Source: Siphonodentalium dalli (lineage: Eukaryota > Mollusca > Scaphopoda > Gadilida > Siphonodentaliidae). From it: DNA of 64,000 nucleotides. The notes beneath the pieces were generated by a model that did not search any database, was not told the DNA's origin, and saw nothing but the letters and a program-made list of their open reading frames with translations. Location: positions 64,215,094-64,279,093 of the forward strand of contig CP136065.1 of NCBI GenBank assembly GCA_032622095.1, read 5' to 3'. Positions 50,111-61,796 of this stretch are shown here, in pieces. A program made the translations under genes and the position numbers. Within the stretch, counting starts at the first letter, position 1, and every line of letters begins with the position of its first letter.

Positions 50111-50639
50111 TAATCTTGTATAATATGAATCGTACGTGACACGTAGTGGAGCAACCACACATGATGTGCCTCAAATTTGCCTTTTTTCGACGACATAACG
50201 CTAAGAATGAGTTATGTGGGCCTAACCGCATGCAGTGGTCACGACGGAGACGACATGCAAAATTGACAAGACGTGTCGTGGATTGTAAAATCTTGTGTGG
50301 ATTATCGTCATGACTTCTTCATTTTTCGTTTTCATTAAGCTGACCAACGAAATTGGTCTAAATGAAATTAATACACTTAAATTGTTAATTCTTCGTAAGT
50401 TGTGAGGTAGTTATTTTCATTTTTATCGCGATGCTTCATTTCCAATTCCGCGTTTTTTGCAATCTCCACACGGTTGCTAACCGGGAGTCACGTGACAATT
50501 TCTCCAAAATCTATACCCGCGATCTTGAAAAATCACTGATGGGTATAGAAAAAATATATTACGTCATTCACCTGCCTTAGGTATAAGCACCCTTGGTGGT
50601 TGCTATTAACAATGGGACGAACGCTATCCACATTTTTTT
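50111..50639. other. unannotated stretch
   Basis: No gene or repeat recognised. Confidence 0.4.
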
Positions 50640-51747
50640 TCTACTATATATTTTGAGACTTCCGTATATATATATATGTGTGTGTGGGTACTTTATAGAA
50701 TCGAAAACGACTTGTCGGATCGAGCTCAAACTTCGTATATAAGGGTAAAAACCCACGGGGATCGTCCACGTCGCATTTTGGACAAGCTCTGGGCACTCAT
50801 TCTCCACTCCTGAATAAAATCACCGCAAACACGGCGGGGGTTAATCAAGTGATAATTTAATGAGCGTTTGTATATGACGCGTCGCTATAAAAGAGCGTTT
50901 GTTTACAATTCAACGCAACGTTATCGCTCGAAATTTAGCATCGAAACATTTAATTTCTTTTGTCAAAAACATAATTACGTGTTGGAATCTGTCATTTTAA
51001 GAATATGTAAGTATTACACACATACACACCAAGTCTCAACTTAAAATTTTGAAAAATAAGAGTTTTATCGACATAAATCGATTTTAATGGGAAATCCTAT
51101 GTTAAAATTTAGCATCGAAAACATTTAATTTCTTCCATCTAAAACATAATTACGTATTGGACTGTGTCATTTTAAGAATATGTAAGTATTACACGCAGTC
51201 ACACGAAGTCTCAGCTTGAAATTTTGAAAAATAAGAGTTTTATCGACATAAATCGATTTGAATGCGAAATCATGTGTTAATAAATTTTGGGGCTCAGCTG
51301 TTCTTTGTGTTTTCTAAGCTGCTTCATATTGGGCCTCAGGGTTATTATTTTCGATACACTGTTAAACATTCTATGGAAGCAAAATGGTCAACTCGGGACG
51401 GGTCAACCGATTGAGCCAAAACTTGCTACCTATGGGTACATTTGTCCCAAAAGTGTCACGGACGGGTCAAATCGTGAACCCACATGTGACATTTACCTTC
51501 AAACTGGTAAATTCAAGGTAAAATTCGGTAAAACTTGCGGATTTCTGTACTTTTGTCCGAGGAGTGTTTTGGACGGGTCAAATCATGACCACGACCTGAC
51601 CTTGACCTACAAAATTGTCAATTCAAGGTCAAATCGGGTAAAACTTGCTGATTTCCACGAAATTTGGTACAAATGTAGCACAAGTGTCTCGGAACCTGTT
51701 GCAAAAGCCATGGGACGAATGCCGCCAGTGGCGGGCTAACCTGCTAG
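50640..51747 (+). mobile_element. Non-autonomous Helitron, copy H3
   Basis: The right end is a strong hairpin GCCGCCAGTGGCGGGC followed by TAACCTGCTAG (CTAG at 51744-51747) and then T, a Helitron 3' terminus. The proposed left end TCTACTATATATTTTGAGA at 50640 closely resembles the H1 left end. It is preceded by T rather than A, so the 5' border is tentative. Inside are a 174-bp tandem repeat and diverged GGACGGGTCAA-bearing repeats (about 51391-51700). No Rep/helicase frame. Confidence 0.75.
50931..51278 (+). repeat. 174-bp tandem repeat, 2 units, inside Helitron H3
   Basis: AAATTTAGCATCGAAA recurs at 50931 and 51105. Both units contain TCATTTTAAGAATATGTAAG, TTTTGAAAAATAAGAGTTTT and ATCGACATAAATCGATTT. 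Confidence 0.95.
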
Positions 51748-51892
51748 TGTTATATATTTTGGTCAGTCATCACAATCGTGCCCGATTAAGGAACATCTTT
51801 CAAATTAAGCAACATGAGAACTGTAATAAACCTAAGCGGAACGCAATCTTTGCGGGGGTTGGGGGATACCCTCTAAGCTGCACTTGTCATAT

Positions 51893-52155
51893 CCCTTTCG
51901 AGACGGGAGCTATGCTGGTGCAACAATAAAGATCATGTGCCAGTGCATTCTATTATATATGCGAGTCTCCCATGTGGAGAGTCTTGCATTTATAGGAGAA
52001 TGCACTGGCTTACAAGGTCAAGTCCAAGGCAAATATTGTTAGGCCAATTTATTCTGTTATATATGCGAGGATGTCTGTGGGAGACTCGCATATATAAAAG
52101 AATACACTGGCACAGTGTTTTTGCAAAATTCAGGAAGTTCAAATAATGAAAGGGA
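51893..52155 (+). mobile_element. Double-hairpin MITE, subfamily B, copy B3
   Basis: Ends CCCTTTCGAGACGGGAGC and ATAATGAAAGGG resemble the CCCTTTCATGAC ends of the 25021 element. Flanking TTAA is not preserved. Two diverged hairpins (about 51940-52008 and 52042-52112) keep ATATATGCGAG and CTCGCATATATAA. Length 263 bp, as B1. Confidence 0.65.
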
Positions 52156-53269
52156 GATACTGCTTGTGAGAAACGTGAGCTAAGAGATCTTTCTCTGAGA
52201 CGATAATTTAAATTTTATTAGCGTGACCAAAAAAAATCTAAATATGTTGAAACTACACTCTTTGAAAGTTGCCTTCTTACTATCAGCACCTATATTAATG
52301 GGATAATTTTGACGAACTAAATACTTTTTGGAATAGAAAACTTACTAATCAGCCGTCAAAATATGGTGCTGGTCGTGTGCAGAATTAGGTCCACAGAGGG
52401 TGCATTTAGCGATGGTACCCCGCACAGCGGGCTAGCGTCGTCAAATTAATCCGCTGGGGACATAGACACATATATTAAGTTCCCAGATGATGAAAATGGT
52501 GATGTGCACCATTGGGCACCTTGATTATGCATTGTATCGTCTGCCAATTTTGGGATATAGAGAAACTAAACTAAAAAAGTAAAAGATTGTTTCTGAAGAA
52601 GTTTCTAATGGAACTAAAAAAAAGTTGTTAATTTTATAATAAAGATATTTTCCCGAGAAGACAATAGTCCTAAACAGAATGAAGTGCCCAGAGGGACCTC
52701 ATTCTGCAAATGTCCGCGGTACCATATCGTGAGGCCTGGTACCAATGGCAGTTTTATTTAAGGTGTCGAAACGGACCGCGGATCTTTAATATTATTACAT
52801 CACATACGCCCTACATAACCCGATCGATACAGATTGGATTATTATATGAGAATGAATATTCCATGGTTGTCCCCAATATCCATGTACCTATGTTTCAAGT
52901 GTCAACATCGGGTCGTACAAATGCGAGCATACTTTAGCTGTCAAGTTTGTGCATGTACACAGTGGTCAATCTGTGACAAAGAACACCTGTCAAAATGCTG
53001 CCAAATATGCATGTTTCTCAAGTTAACATTCTCGATTTGATAGAAACTGTTCAAGTTAGCAGTCAGTAATCGACATTCAAAAGACAAGTTTGACAAATTT
53101 CTCATTTATAAGGTTTTAAACATTACAGACAAGGACATGCGCCAGTGTATCAACATCGATTGCTAAAGTTGTCAGACAAACAGACAGCATTGGGCATAGT
53201 AATAGACTTTGATCAATCTCTACTTCTTACAGATAACACCCCTGTCAAAACACCAATTAAATTTTCGTC
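52156..53269. other. unannotated stretch
   Basis: No gene recognised. A 68-codon plus frame at 52834 is cysteine-rich but has no start context, neighbour or spacing pattern that would support a protein. Confidence 0.4.
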
Positions 53270-53660
53270 TGCAATTTAAGACATATTATGGACTTGTTCG
53301 GTGCGTTAAATTGATAAGTTTGTACTCAGTCTCTATGCCAACATGAGGAAAATAGCATTCTACTAACATTGTCGAAATTTTCAAGAAATCGACCATACCA
53401 CTCCATAGAAAACACCGTCTGAACTACGCTCAATTGTAAATATTTACATCTCGACTCGGGACGCAAATATCAGCGACAAACTAACACAAATGATATTTCG
53501 CCATCGAGAATCATTGCATTTTATTAATATATAATTATGGCGGTGTGTGTTGTCAATTTGGATTAATATTCGTAACATATAAATACTTTGAGCAAGATTA
53601 TTCTCAATTTCTAATTGTTTACCCTACCGGAGTATCTAATAATATCACAGACAACAAAAC
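53270..53660 (-). repeat. Dispersed repeat family R, copy 3
   Basis: Reverse-complement copy of 1890-2270. Blocks include CTGAACTACGCTCAATTGTA, ATGGCGGTGTGTGTTGTCAA and GAGCAAGATTATTCTCAA. Copies differ by many indels. Confidence 0.6.
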
Positions 53661-53746
53661 ATAAAACTTGAATCGATAAAACAATACGGTGCATCAGTTT
53701 TCTCTGTGGAACGTGTCATTCACATGGCATGCCAATGCAATATGAT

Positions 53747-54705
53747 ATATATAGAGGATCTACAACGAGTCCCCAATGTATAGCGGAATTACAAAACAAG
53801 TACAGTAAATTAGGTCTGGGCCGAGTCTTAAGCCCCGGTTCCATATTCCCGATTTTCTGTCCCGAATTAGTATATTCGGCACAAATTCGGGACCAGACCA
53901 AATCGGCAGCATTCGAGAGAATTCTGGACAAGTTTTATTCCAAAAAGCCGCCGAACTGATGCCGAATTATGACAAAATTTAATCGTCCCGAACGTTGCCG
54001 AGTATTCCAGAATGCTTCCGAATATCTTCCCGAATGATCAAGAATTATCCCGAACTTTCGTGCGAGTGGCTGCCAAATTGCCCAGATTACTACCGACTTA
54101 CACCGAATTGTTGCCGAATACCCCGAATCAATGCCGAACTGGTACCGAATTGCTGCCGAATAGATACCGAATTGGTATTCAATTGCTGCCGAACGTCCCG
54201 AATCGATGCCGAATTTTGCAGATACACACGGATCTCAGTATAAAAGCCATACATGGCGAATTCGGGAATAACCTACCGAATACTGCCGACTACTCCAGAA
54301 TATCCACCCGAATATTGCCGAATACTGCCGACTACTCCCGAATAGGTGCCGAATTGCTCCCGAATTTCTCCCGACGATTTACAAATCGGGAGTGATTCGG
54401 CTTGGTTCCCGATAGTTTTGAACATTTCAAAACTGTCGGGAGCGAGTCCAGAATTGTCCCGAATCGACCCCGATAGCACCGATATCCCCGATCATGTTCG
54501 GGGGTAAAAATTCACTGTCCCGACTCGTCCCGAACTTACTCCACGATTTTTGCAAAATTATGATTCGGGAGTCATTCGGGAACATTCGGGGTGGGAAATC
54601 GGGGATATGGAACCGGGGCTTAAGGCGAGGTGCAGACTGAATTTACTGGACGAGTTTTGTAAATTTCGCTAAAACTGGGGACGAGTTGAAGATTCTATTT
54701 ATTAC
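53747..54705. mobile_element. Foldback element G with CCGAAT-rich core
   Basis: Outer arms (53747-53827 and 54624-54700) mirror each other: GAGGATCTACAACGAGTCCC, AGTAAATTAGGTCTG and complements. Inner arms mirror at CTTAAGCCCCGGTTCCATAT and ATATGGAACCGGGGCTTAAG. The core 53940-54590 is built of short degenerate units around CCGAAT or GCCGAA, about 10-20 bp apart. TTAA occurs at both arm junctions (53828-53831, 54620-54623). Because the inverted homology continues beyond it, this may be part of the palindrome rather than a target duplication. A solitary related arm is at 24800-24895. Confidence 0.7.
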
Positions 54706-55075
54706 ATGATCCAAAATCTCGACAAAAGATACTTAAATCAACAAATGGGACGCGAAACTAACATCGGCTTCTGGGCATGCGATGACGTTTCATGTAAATA
54801 TGCGTTGTTTGACCGCGTAGATAAATAAAGACTCTTTGGCGTCTATTTGATGACATAACTATCAAACTCTTCATTCATTATCGTTTGTTGGAAACATATT
54901 GGAAGCCATAGTATTTTTGAGACGTAGCGCGCGGAATGTAAACAGTCCACAAACCAGAAGTCAAATGTCACCTGGCACTGTTTCCTGTTATTAAACGAAC
55001 GTTTAATATCACAATTTATAGAATGGGTTTATTGAATGAAATAAGGGTAGGGTCATGTAATAAATAATACTACCA
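54706..55075. other. unannotated stretch
   Basis: No gene or repeat recognised. Confidence 0.4.
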
Positions 55076-55077
55076 TA

Positions 55078-55324
55078 CAGTAATGCCCAAAGTAATTGAC
55101 CACTTAACCACAGCAGAATTATGGGTAATTTTTCAGGATTTAGTCGGAAATATGGCTTGTTGCCATTCATCGGAAAGCTCTCGGGGAGAGCTTTCCTTTG
55201 AATGGCAACAAGCCATACCGAGAGCTTTCCGATGAATAGCAACAAGTCATATTTCCGACTAAATCCTGAAAAATTACCCATAATTCTGCTGTGGTTAAGT
55301 GGTCAATTACTTTGGGCATTACTG
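55078..55324. mobile_element. Young TA-flanked hairpin MITE
   Basis: CAGTAATGCCCAAAGTAATT at the left mirrors AATTACTTTGGGCATTACTG at the right, flanked by TA (55076-55077 and 55325-55326). Arms run about 107 bp with only two mismatches seen. The 33-base loop is itself a further copy of the inner right arm (GAGAGCTTTCC, GAATGGCAACAAGCCAT). TA target and CAGT ends are typical of Tc1/mariner-type MITEs (inference). No coding capacity. Confidence 0.9.
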
Positions 55325-55326
55325 TA

Positions 55327-56126
55327 TATGCAGACAAAAATTCTGGTATTTTGGATAGCGTCGATAACGTGAGAGGGGTTAGCGACGCTATGAGAACTCG
55401 GACAGCATTTGTCATAGTGATAGACATTGATATTCGTCGTCGCACCAGTTTGTAAAGTGCTAATGACAACTGAGGTGGGACCCAGAACAAACTGAACAAA
55501 ATTGGTTTAGCTCGCTGGAAAAGTGGGCATTCATTGCTCACTCAAACGTTTTATTAACAACTGATGAAGTCCCCAAATATGATTATGTAACCCCCAATGG
55601 GTTTTGAAACATTCGCATACAATTCCCCAATTATTATAATGCAATTACGAGAGAAAATAATTCCTGACTTACAAATGCTCTCTGTGTTCCAGCGAGTGAC
55701 GGCAATAGTTCATTTCCTCAGAGGAAGTGATTTATTTAGTACGATTTGATGCATGTTATTTCCATAATTATTTCTGAATCGAGTTATTTCAGCTATACGT
55801 GTGGTGGTGTGTACACTGAACATTTGTATTTTGGTTTTATCAGCTGCAGGGTTCCTGCTGAAGTTTGCTAAATTTGCCAAATTAAATCACATTTGTCCAA
55901 AAAAAAAGTCACTTGGCAAAAGTTTTGGCAAGTCACTTTATAATTCCACAAGAAAGTTGAAGCAGGGAACTCTTACACCAATATGCAATTAATCTGATAG
56001 CATTAATGAGTACCGATGGTGGGGGTTACAAGTATGTATTGTACCTAATCCTCTTTGTTAAGATATGGCATTCTCTTCCTAACTACATTTAATATACTTG
56101 CCGGGGTATACAATAATATATATGAA
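55327..56126. other. unannotated stretch
   Basis: No gene recognised. Frames entering the hairpin MITE from the right are coincidental. Confidence 0.4.
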
Positions 56127-56375
56127 TCAAAACACCTGTCCTGAGACGCTTCTATCAATTAATATTGAATTTATATCGATATTTTCTTATATAATCCATT
56201 GGGATATTTGTTCGTTACTTTTTTTTAGAACAGACTGTCACGAAACTTCCAGGTGATCTCTGGTATCGTTATCCCACTTGCTACGCTCCGAACGTGTCCA
56301 CGAGCCGTACAATTTCCTAAATTGATTGTATTATAAAATCAATATTAATTGATATAAGCGTTTTCGGAGAGGGGT
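56127..56375. mobile_element. Probable short inverted-repeat element
   Basis: ACGCTTCTATCAATTAATAT at about 56138 mirrors ATATTAATTGATATAAGCGT at about 56335. Weaker matching continues outward for about 15 bases. One copy; edges uncertain. Confidence 0.5.
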
Positions 56376-56595
56376 CTTCGATTAATATTTATTATTTATT
56401 ATTTTATACCCAGGGAACTATATAAAACTTGTTATACGAGGATATAAGTGTGCAGGTTAAAAACTTCAAAAGTAGAGTCAGTGGTGGAAAAGCGAACGTC
56501 ATCACTATCGATTAACATGTTTTGTCACTTATTTTAACCAGGCTTATACCAGTATACAGAGTTATCTACCCGATAATGGGAATCTAATAGTGTTT

Positions 56596-56649
56596 GTTTT
56601 AGATATACCAAGGTGGTACCGTGTTTTAGATATACCAAGGTGGTACCGT
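56596..56649 (+). repeat. 27-bp perfect tandem duplication
   Basis: GTTTTAGATATACCAAGGTG then GTACCGT occurs twice without a mismatch (56596-56622, 56623-56649). A recent duplication. Confidence 0.95.
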
Positions 56650-57353
56650 CCGACTCATGGATGGGGGTTGGTAATGGGAGACACAACTAATAAAATATTT
56701 TGTCGTCGATCAATACTAGACTAGGCAGGACTAGGAGTCCCCATGTAATATTCCTTCTGCAAATATGTTCATATATATAGGACCTAAATATTCACATAGG
56801 TTCAATGTGGACTTATTTGATCCTGAAATAAACTTATACCTGTTATTCCGTTGAATTCCCATGACATACGAGGAGTCTAATGGTGTTTAGCCATATAAGA
56901 TACTTCAGGCACAATATGCCGTTTGAGTGATTATATACCTCCAGAGCGACCAATTCTGTCGACATACTTCAGACGGAGGAACCAATGACGAACGTCCTCG
57001 GGACACACTCTCTGCTTTCAAAATTTTATCTCACACAAAAGCTAACAATATCCTCAATATATGAGTCGATCAATAACACGATAATGAAATTATTTGTCCC
57101 CTTGTAGATTCTTTGTATTGGACCCTGTTGACAATATTACTCCATCAGTGAACGACAACTAGCAATAGTACGTCAGTTCGATGAATCGATACAAAGATTG
57201 TAGGCGAATAAGGTGGTACACAAATGACTTACAATTGTATTCTAACATTTTACGTAATGAAAAAATATTAAGGATAAATAATTTCATATACATATATCAG
57301 AGTTATGGAGGCACGGACTCAGTATGAGTGTTCATTGCTTCATATGTATGTGC
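56650..57353. other. unannotated stretch
   Basis: No gene or repeat recognised. Confidence 0.4.
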
Positions 57354-57357
57354 TTAA

Positions 57358-57807
57358 CCCTTTACTCAACAAAACGGCCAAAAACGCCCAAATAAACCTT
57401 CAACAGCCTAAAATGTCTGTCTCAATAACACCATACAAATATGGATATCATTGGAACCGGTTCATTGACCACATTGTGATGGTTACGGTTATGCCCTGAG
57501 CCAATGTATTCTCTTATATATGCGAGTCTACCATAGGTCGCCTCGCATATATAAGAGAATGCATTGGCCTAAAAAAAAATCTTTTTTAACACTTTTTACC
57601 ATTTTTTCTTACATTCTTTAACAATTTTATATTTTTTTCTTGCATTTTTTAACAATTTTTATAACATTTTTCTACATTCTTTGACAATTTTATCATTTTT
57701 AATATGTGTTAAGCCAATGCATTCTCTTATATATGCGAGGCGACCTATGGTCGACTCGCATATATAAGAGAATGCATTGGCACAGGGCCGTTCTGTTGGG
57801 TAAAGGG
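57358..57807 (-). mobile_element. Double-hairpin TTAA MITE, copy A5
   Basis: Perfect TTAA duplication (57354-57357, 57808-57811). In this orientation the unique segment (GAACCGGTTCATTGACCACA) comes first, then modules 57500-57568 and 57713-57781, then the TGTTGGGTAAAGGG end. The spacer between modules is longer than in A3 and A4 and contains repeated TTTAACAATTTTT-like runs, which accounts for the 450-bp length. Confidence 0.9.
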
Positions 57808-57811
57808 TTAA

Positions 57812-58805
57812 CTCAGTGAGCGTGAACAAATTCTCATTTCTTATCGAAATGGTCATGTGTCGATCGGAATGGCAAATGGAGATGTCCTTCAACCAGATAA
57901 AGTTTGAATAACGTTCCCGATTTTCGCACAAGCCTGGTTTCCCAATTTTAGTCGAGCCATCAATAAATAATGTCTTTCTCGAACCTTATCAAAATAGAGA
58001 CAAACATGTCTTCAGCCAAGACTTCTCTGGTCTATCAATGTTCACTAAACCATTGAAAGTCGTTGAATTCGTCTTTGAAAATTTCCCTCGTACATATATA
58101 ACGAATTTTTTTTTAAATACTATAAATTTCTATGATTTTGGTAATTCTGGTCGTGGTATATAACGTCCATGTATTAGTATATCAACTATGTGCGACCTAT
58201 TGCTGATCGCCGAATGTATCCAATGCGATAGATTATAGCGGCCATATGTCGGGGTAGCCTTATGCTTACGCATGATTATATGCAAGATATACAAAAGCAA
58301 AACACACTGCATATTATTTATCGATAAACTATGCGCCGTGTATTATGATGTCGTGTTTTTATTTTATTTTTTTTGACGATCGGTCGTCCGTATCAGTTCG
58401 ACAACTCAATCATTGCCTTATACGGCTGCACGACGTTACTTTGTGATCGAACGCGACTTTGTATGTAATGTAGCGGTGAAGTGAACAGTGTATTCTCCGA
58501 GTAAGAAAATGCCGAAAGCAAATTATTGTATAAAAAGTGCGTCTATTTCAGACATCAATGTAGTTCAAACATCAAATGTGAACCGAAGAGCAACATCGAC
58601 CAGACAAAACAATGAAAACATATATATAAACCGCTAATCCCATTGGCAATATAATGACCCCCGAAGAATATGATTACCCTTACAAACAACAACCTCTTGC
58701 AACAGTTTACGGCCAACCACCAGCACACATGTACAACATGGCTAATTTAAATACACAGACAAAGCACTCCTGTTTTTAAAAGGTCATACAGATGATATCC
58801 AGTGA
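57812..58805. other. unannotated stretch
   Basis: No gene or repeat recognised; a T-rich run lies at about 58353-58373. Confidence 0.4.
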
Positions 58806-58915
58806 GTCGCAATTCTATACTCAATTTATTAACTGAGTATTCGAGCCGAGCTTAAAAGCCAGGCTCGAAACGAATTTAGTGGACGAGCTTAATCAATTTC
58901 GTATAGAATTGCGAC
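58806..58915. mobile_element. 110-bp hairpin element
   Basis: GTCGCAATTCTATAC pairs with GTATAGAATTGCGAC at the outside, and CGAGCC with GGCTCG at the centre. Between these the arms pair with an indel of about 11 bases. Composition (GGACGAGCTT, AATTTCG) recalls the arm of foldback G. Confidence 0.7.
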
Positions 58916-59407
58916 GAATTTGATATCCATTTTATAACTTAATCACATTTTAGCAAGGAAAAACAATCTCGAAACGATTTAGTGAAATTTGTTTTATTGA
59001 TTTCCTTATCACAACCAAGGAGGAATTAAAGACACATTCCAGAAAAATTATAGTTCCATTTTAAATTTGTCTTTTCATGTGGACAAAATTGTTCAATCAC
59101 CCTTATCACCCATAATTATCTCACAGTCAACACTAAATAACCCAACACGAATTAAATATAATTATATACTTTTTAACATAATAATAATAATAAAGTTCCG
59201 GCATTGACATCGGCATTGATATCATTGCGCTAAGCTTTTACGTCACTGCGCGTGCCGATAACACAAGTGTGTCTTAATAAAAATATGAGACCGGATTTTG
59301 GGATAATTATGTGATAAATTATGTGAATGCACGCGTGTATATAATAAACAGGCTACCAGCATCTGAGGTTTGAAAATCATGTGGACATTTACGATTTATT
59401 TTTAAAT
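58916..59407. other. unannotated stretch
   Basis: No gene recognised; an (ATA)n-like tract at 59178-59192. Confidence 0.4.
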
Positions 59408-59744
59408 GGGTACTGCACGCTAACTCCGGTCATTTATGCGTCCATCTCCTTTTATACTCAACAGAATATATGCAACAAATGAATGAAGTTGAGTGCAAAA
59501 TATACCCATGTGCTCTATGAACGATACAAACAACATGGTACTTATAATGAAAATGAATTTATTGCTCCAGCCATTTATTCATTTTCATTATAATTACCAT
59601 GTTGTTTGCATCGTTCATAGAGCACATGAGAGTATTTTTGCACTAATCCTTGACTGAAATTCATTCATTTGTTGCATATATTATGTTGAGTATAAAAGGA
59701 GATGGTCCCATAAATGGCCGGATTTATATAGTGTACCGTCCCCC
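59408..59744. mobile_element. Foldback MITE family D, copy 2
   Basis: Arms of about 150 bp: left GGGTACTGCACGCTAACTCC; right GATTTATATAGTGTACCGTC then CCC. Inner arms share AATGAATGAAGTTGAGTGCA-type sequence and AACAACATGGTA. Same family as 7580-7930; the centre differs (ATTGCTCCAGCC). Confidence 0.8.
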
Positions 59745-60086
59745 TTTAAGCTTGTTATCACCACCTTAATGTAGCTGTAGTCTCGAGTGTGCATCTTGGG
59801 CTCAGGTGTTGTGCATAACGGGACGTGATTACGTAACTCGTTCGATCCTAACATGTGCTAGACCACATGCGTACGACACGACAAATCGAAGTTTGAATTA
59901 AGATAGATTCGTTCTTGAGTAATCGAATTCCACTATTCTTATATCAGCGCCGTTTCTCTGTTTTCATTAATTTAATCACAGTGTGAGTTAACGCTGGATA
60001 ATATGCAACCTAGGAATGTTGAATGTCTTTGCAGATTTGGTTTTCTCTAGTAACGTGATTGCGAATCCCAAAGCCGACATTGTAAA

Positions 60087-61760
60087 ACATGTACCAAGAC
60101 CGAAGTATTAAATCGAAGAGTAATCACAAAACATGTACCAAGACCGAGGTATTAAATCGAAGAATAACTACATAACATGTACCAAGACCGAAGTATTAAA
60201 TCGAAGAGTGATCACAAAACATGTACCAAGACCGAAGTATTAAATCGAAGAGTAATCACAAAATATGTACCAAGACTGAAGTATTAAATCGAAGAGCAAT
60301 CACAAAACATGTACCAAGACCGAAGTATTAAATCGAAGAGTGATCACAAAATATGTACCAAGACTGAAGTATTAAATCGAAGAGTAATCACAAAACATGT
60401 ACCAATACCGAAGTATTAAATCGAAGAGTAATCACAAAACATGTAACAAGACCGAAGTATTAAATCGAAGAGTAATCACAAAACATGTAACAAGACCGAA
60501 GTATTAAATCGAAGAGCAATCACAAAACATGTACCAAGACTGAAGTATTAAATCGAAGAGCAATCACAAAACATGTACCAAGACCGAAGTATTAAATCGA
60601 AGAGTAATCACAAAACATGTACCAAGACCGAAGTATTAAATCGAAGAGTGATCACAAAATATGTACCAAGACCGAAGTATTAAATCGAAGAGTAATCACA
60701 AAACATGTACCAAGACCGAAGTATTAAATCGAAGAGTGATCACAAAATATGTACCAAGACTGAAGTATTAAATCGAAGAGTAATCACAAAACATGTACCA
60801 AGACCGAAGTATTAAATCGAAGAGCAATCACAAAATATGTACCAAGACTGAAGTATTAAATCGAAGAATAATCACAAAACATGTACCAAGACTGAAGTAT
60901 TAAATCGAAGAGTAACTACATAACATGTACCAAGACCGAAGTATTAAATCGAAGAGTAATCACAAAACATGTACCAAGACCGAAGTATTAAATCGAAGGG
61001 TGATCACAAAACATGTACCAAGACCGAAGTATTAAATCGAAGAGTGATCACAAAACATGTACCAAGACCGAGGTGTTAAATCGAATAATAACTACATAAC
61101 ATGTACCAAGACCGAGGTATTAACTCGAAGAGTAATCACAAAACATGTACCAAGACCGAAGTATTAAATCGAAGGGCAATCACAAAATATGTACCAAGAC
61201 CGAGGTATTAAATCGAAGAGTAATCACAAAACATGTACCAAGACCGAAGTATTAAATCGAAGGGCAATCACAAAATATGTACCAAGACCGAGGTATTAAA
61301 TCGAAGAGTAATCACAAAACATGTACCAAGACCGAAGTATTAAATCGAAGGGCAATCACAAAACATGTACCAAGACCGAGGTATTAAATCGAAGAGTAAT
61401 CACAAAACATGTACCAAGACCGAAGTATTAAATCGAAGAGTAATCACAAAACATGTAACAAGACCGAAGTATTAAATCGAAGAGTAATCACAAAACATGT
61501 ACCAAGACCGAAGTGTTAAATCGAAGAGTAATCACAAAACATGTACCAAGACCGAAGTATTAAATCGAAGAGTAATCACAAAACATGTACCAAGACCGAG
61601 GTATTAAATCGAAGAGTAATCACAAAACATGTACCAAGACCGAGGTATTAAATCGAAGGGTAATCACAAAACATGTAACAAGACCGAAGTATTAAATCGA
61701 AGAGTGATCACAAAACATGTACCAAGACCGAAGTAAGTATTAAATCGAAGAGTAATCACA
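60087..61760 (+). repeat. 44-bp minisatellite, about 38 units
   Basis: Units start ACATGTACCAAGACCGAAGT and continue ATTAAATCGAAGAGTAATCA then CAAA. Variation is confined to a few sites (acatgt/atatgt, accg/actg, aagt/aggt, agag/aggg, taatc/caatc/tgatc). At about 61170-61390 variant units alternate, giving an 88-bp dimer pattern. The last unit has a 4-base insertion (AAGTAAGTATT). No spacers, so not CRISPR. Period not a multiple of three, so no open frame. Confidence 0.98.
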
Positions 61761-61796
61761 TGGTGACTTTCTAGTGCACCAAGTATTACATTCAAT

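Noticed and set aside
52834-53040. Cysteine-rich 68-codon frame resembling a zinc finger
   Set aside because: Cysteine spacing does not fit a known finger, length is chance-level and no exon signals are evident.
53828-54623. TTAA target duplication for a separate inner element
   Set aside because: Inverted homology continues beyond both TTAA sites, so TTAA may simply be part of the CTTAAGCCCCGG palindrome; kept as one foldback with this as an open option.
60087-61760. CRISPR-like array
   Set aside because: The 44-bp units abut directly with no unique spacers, and the setting is an animal-type genome. It is a minisatellite.
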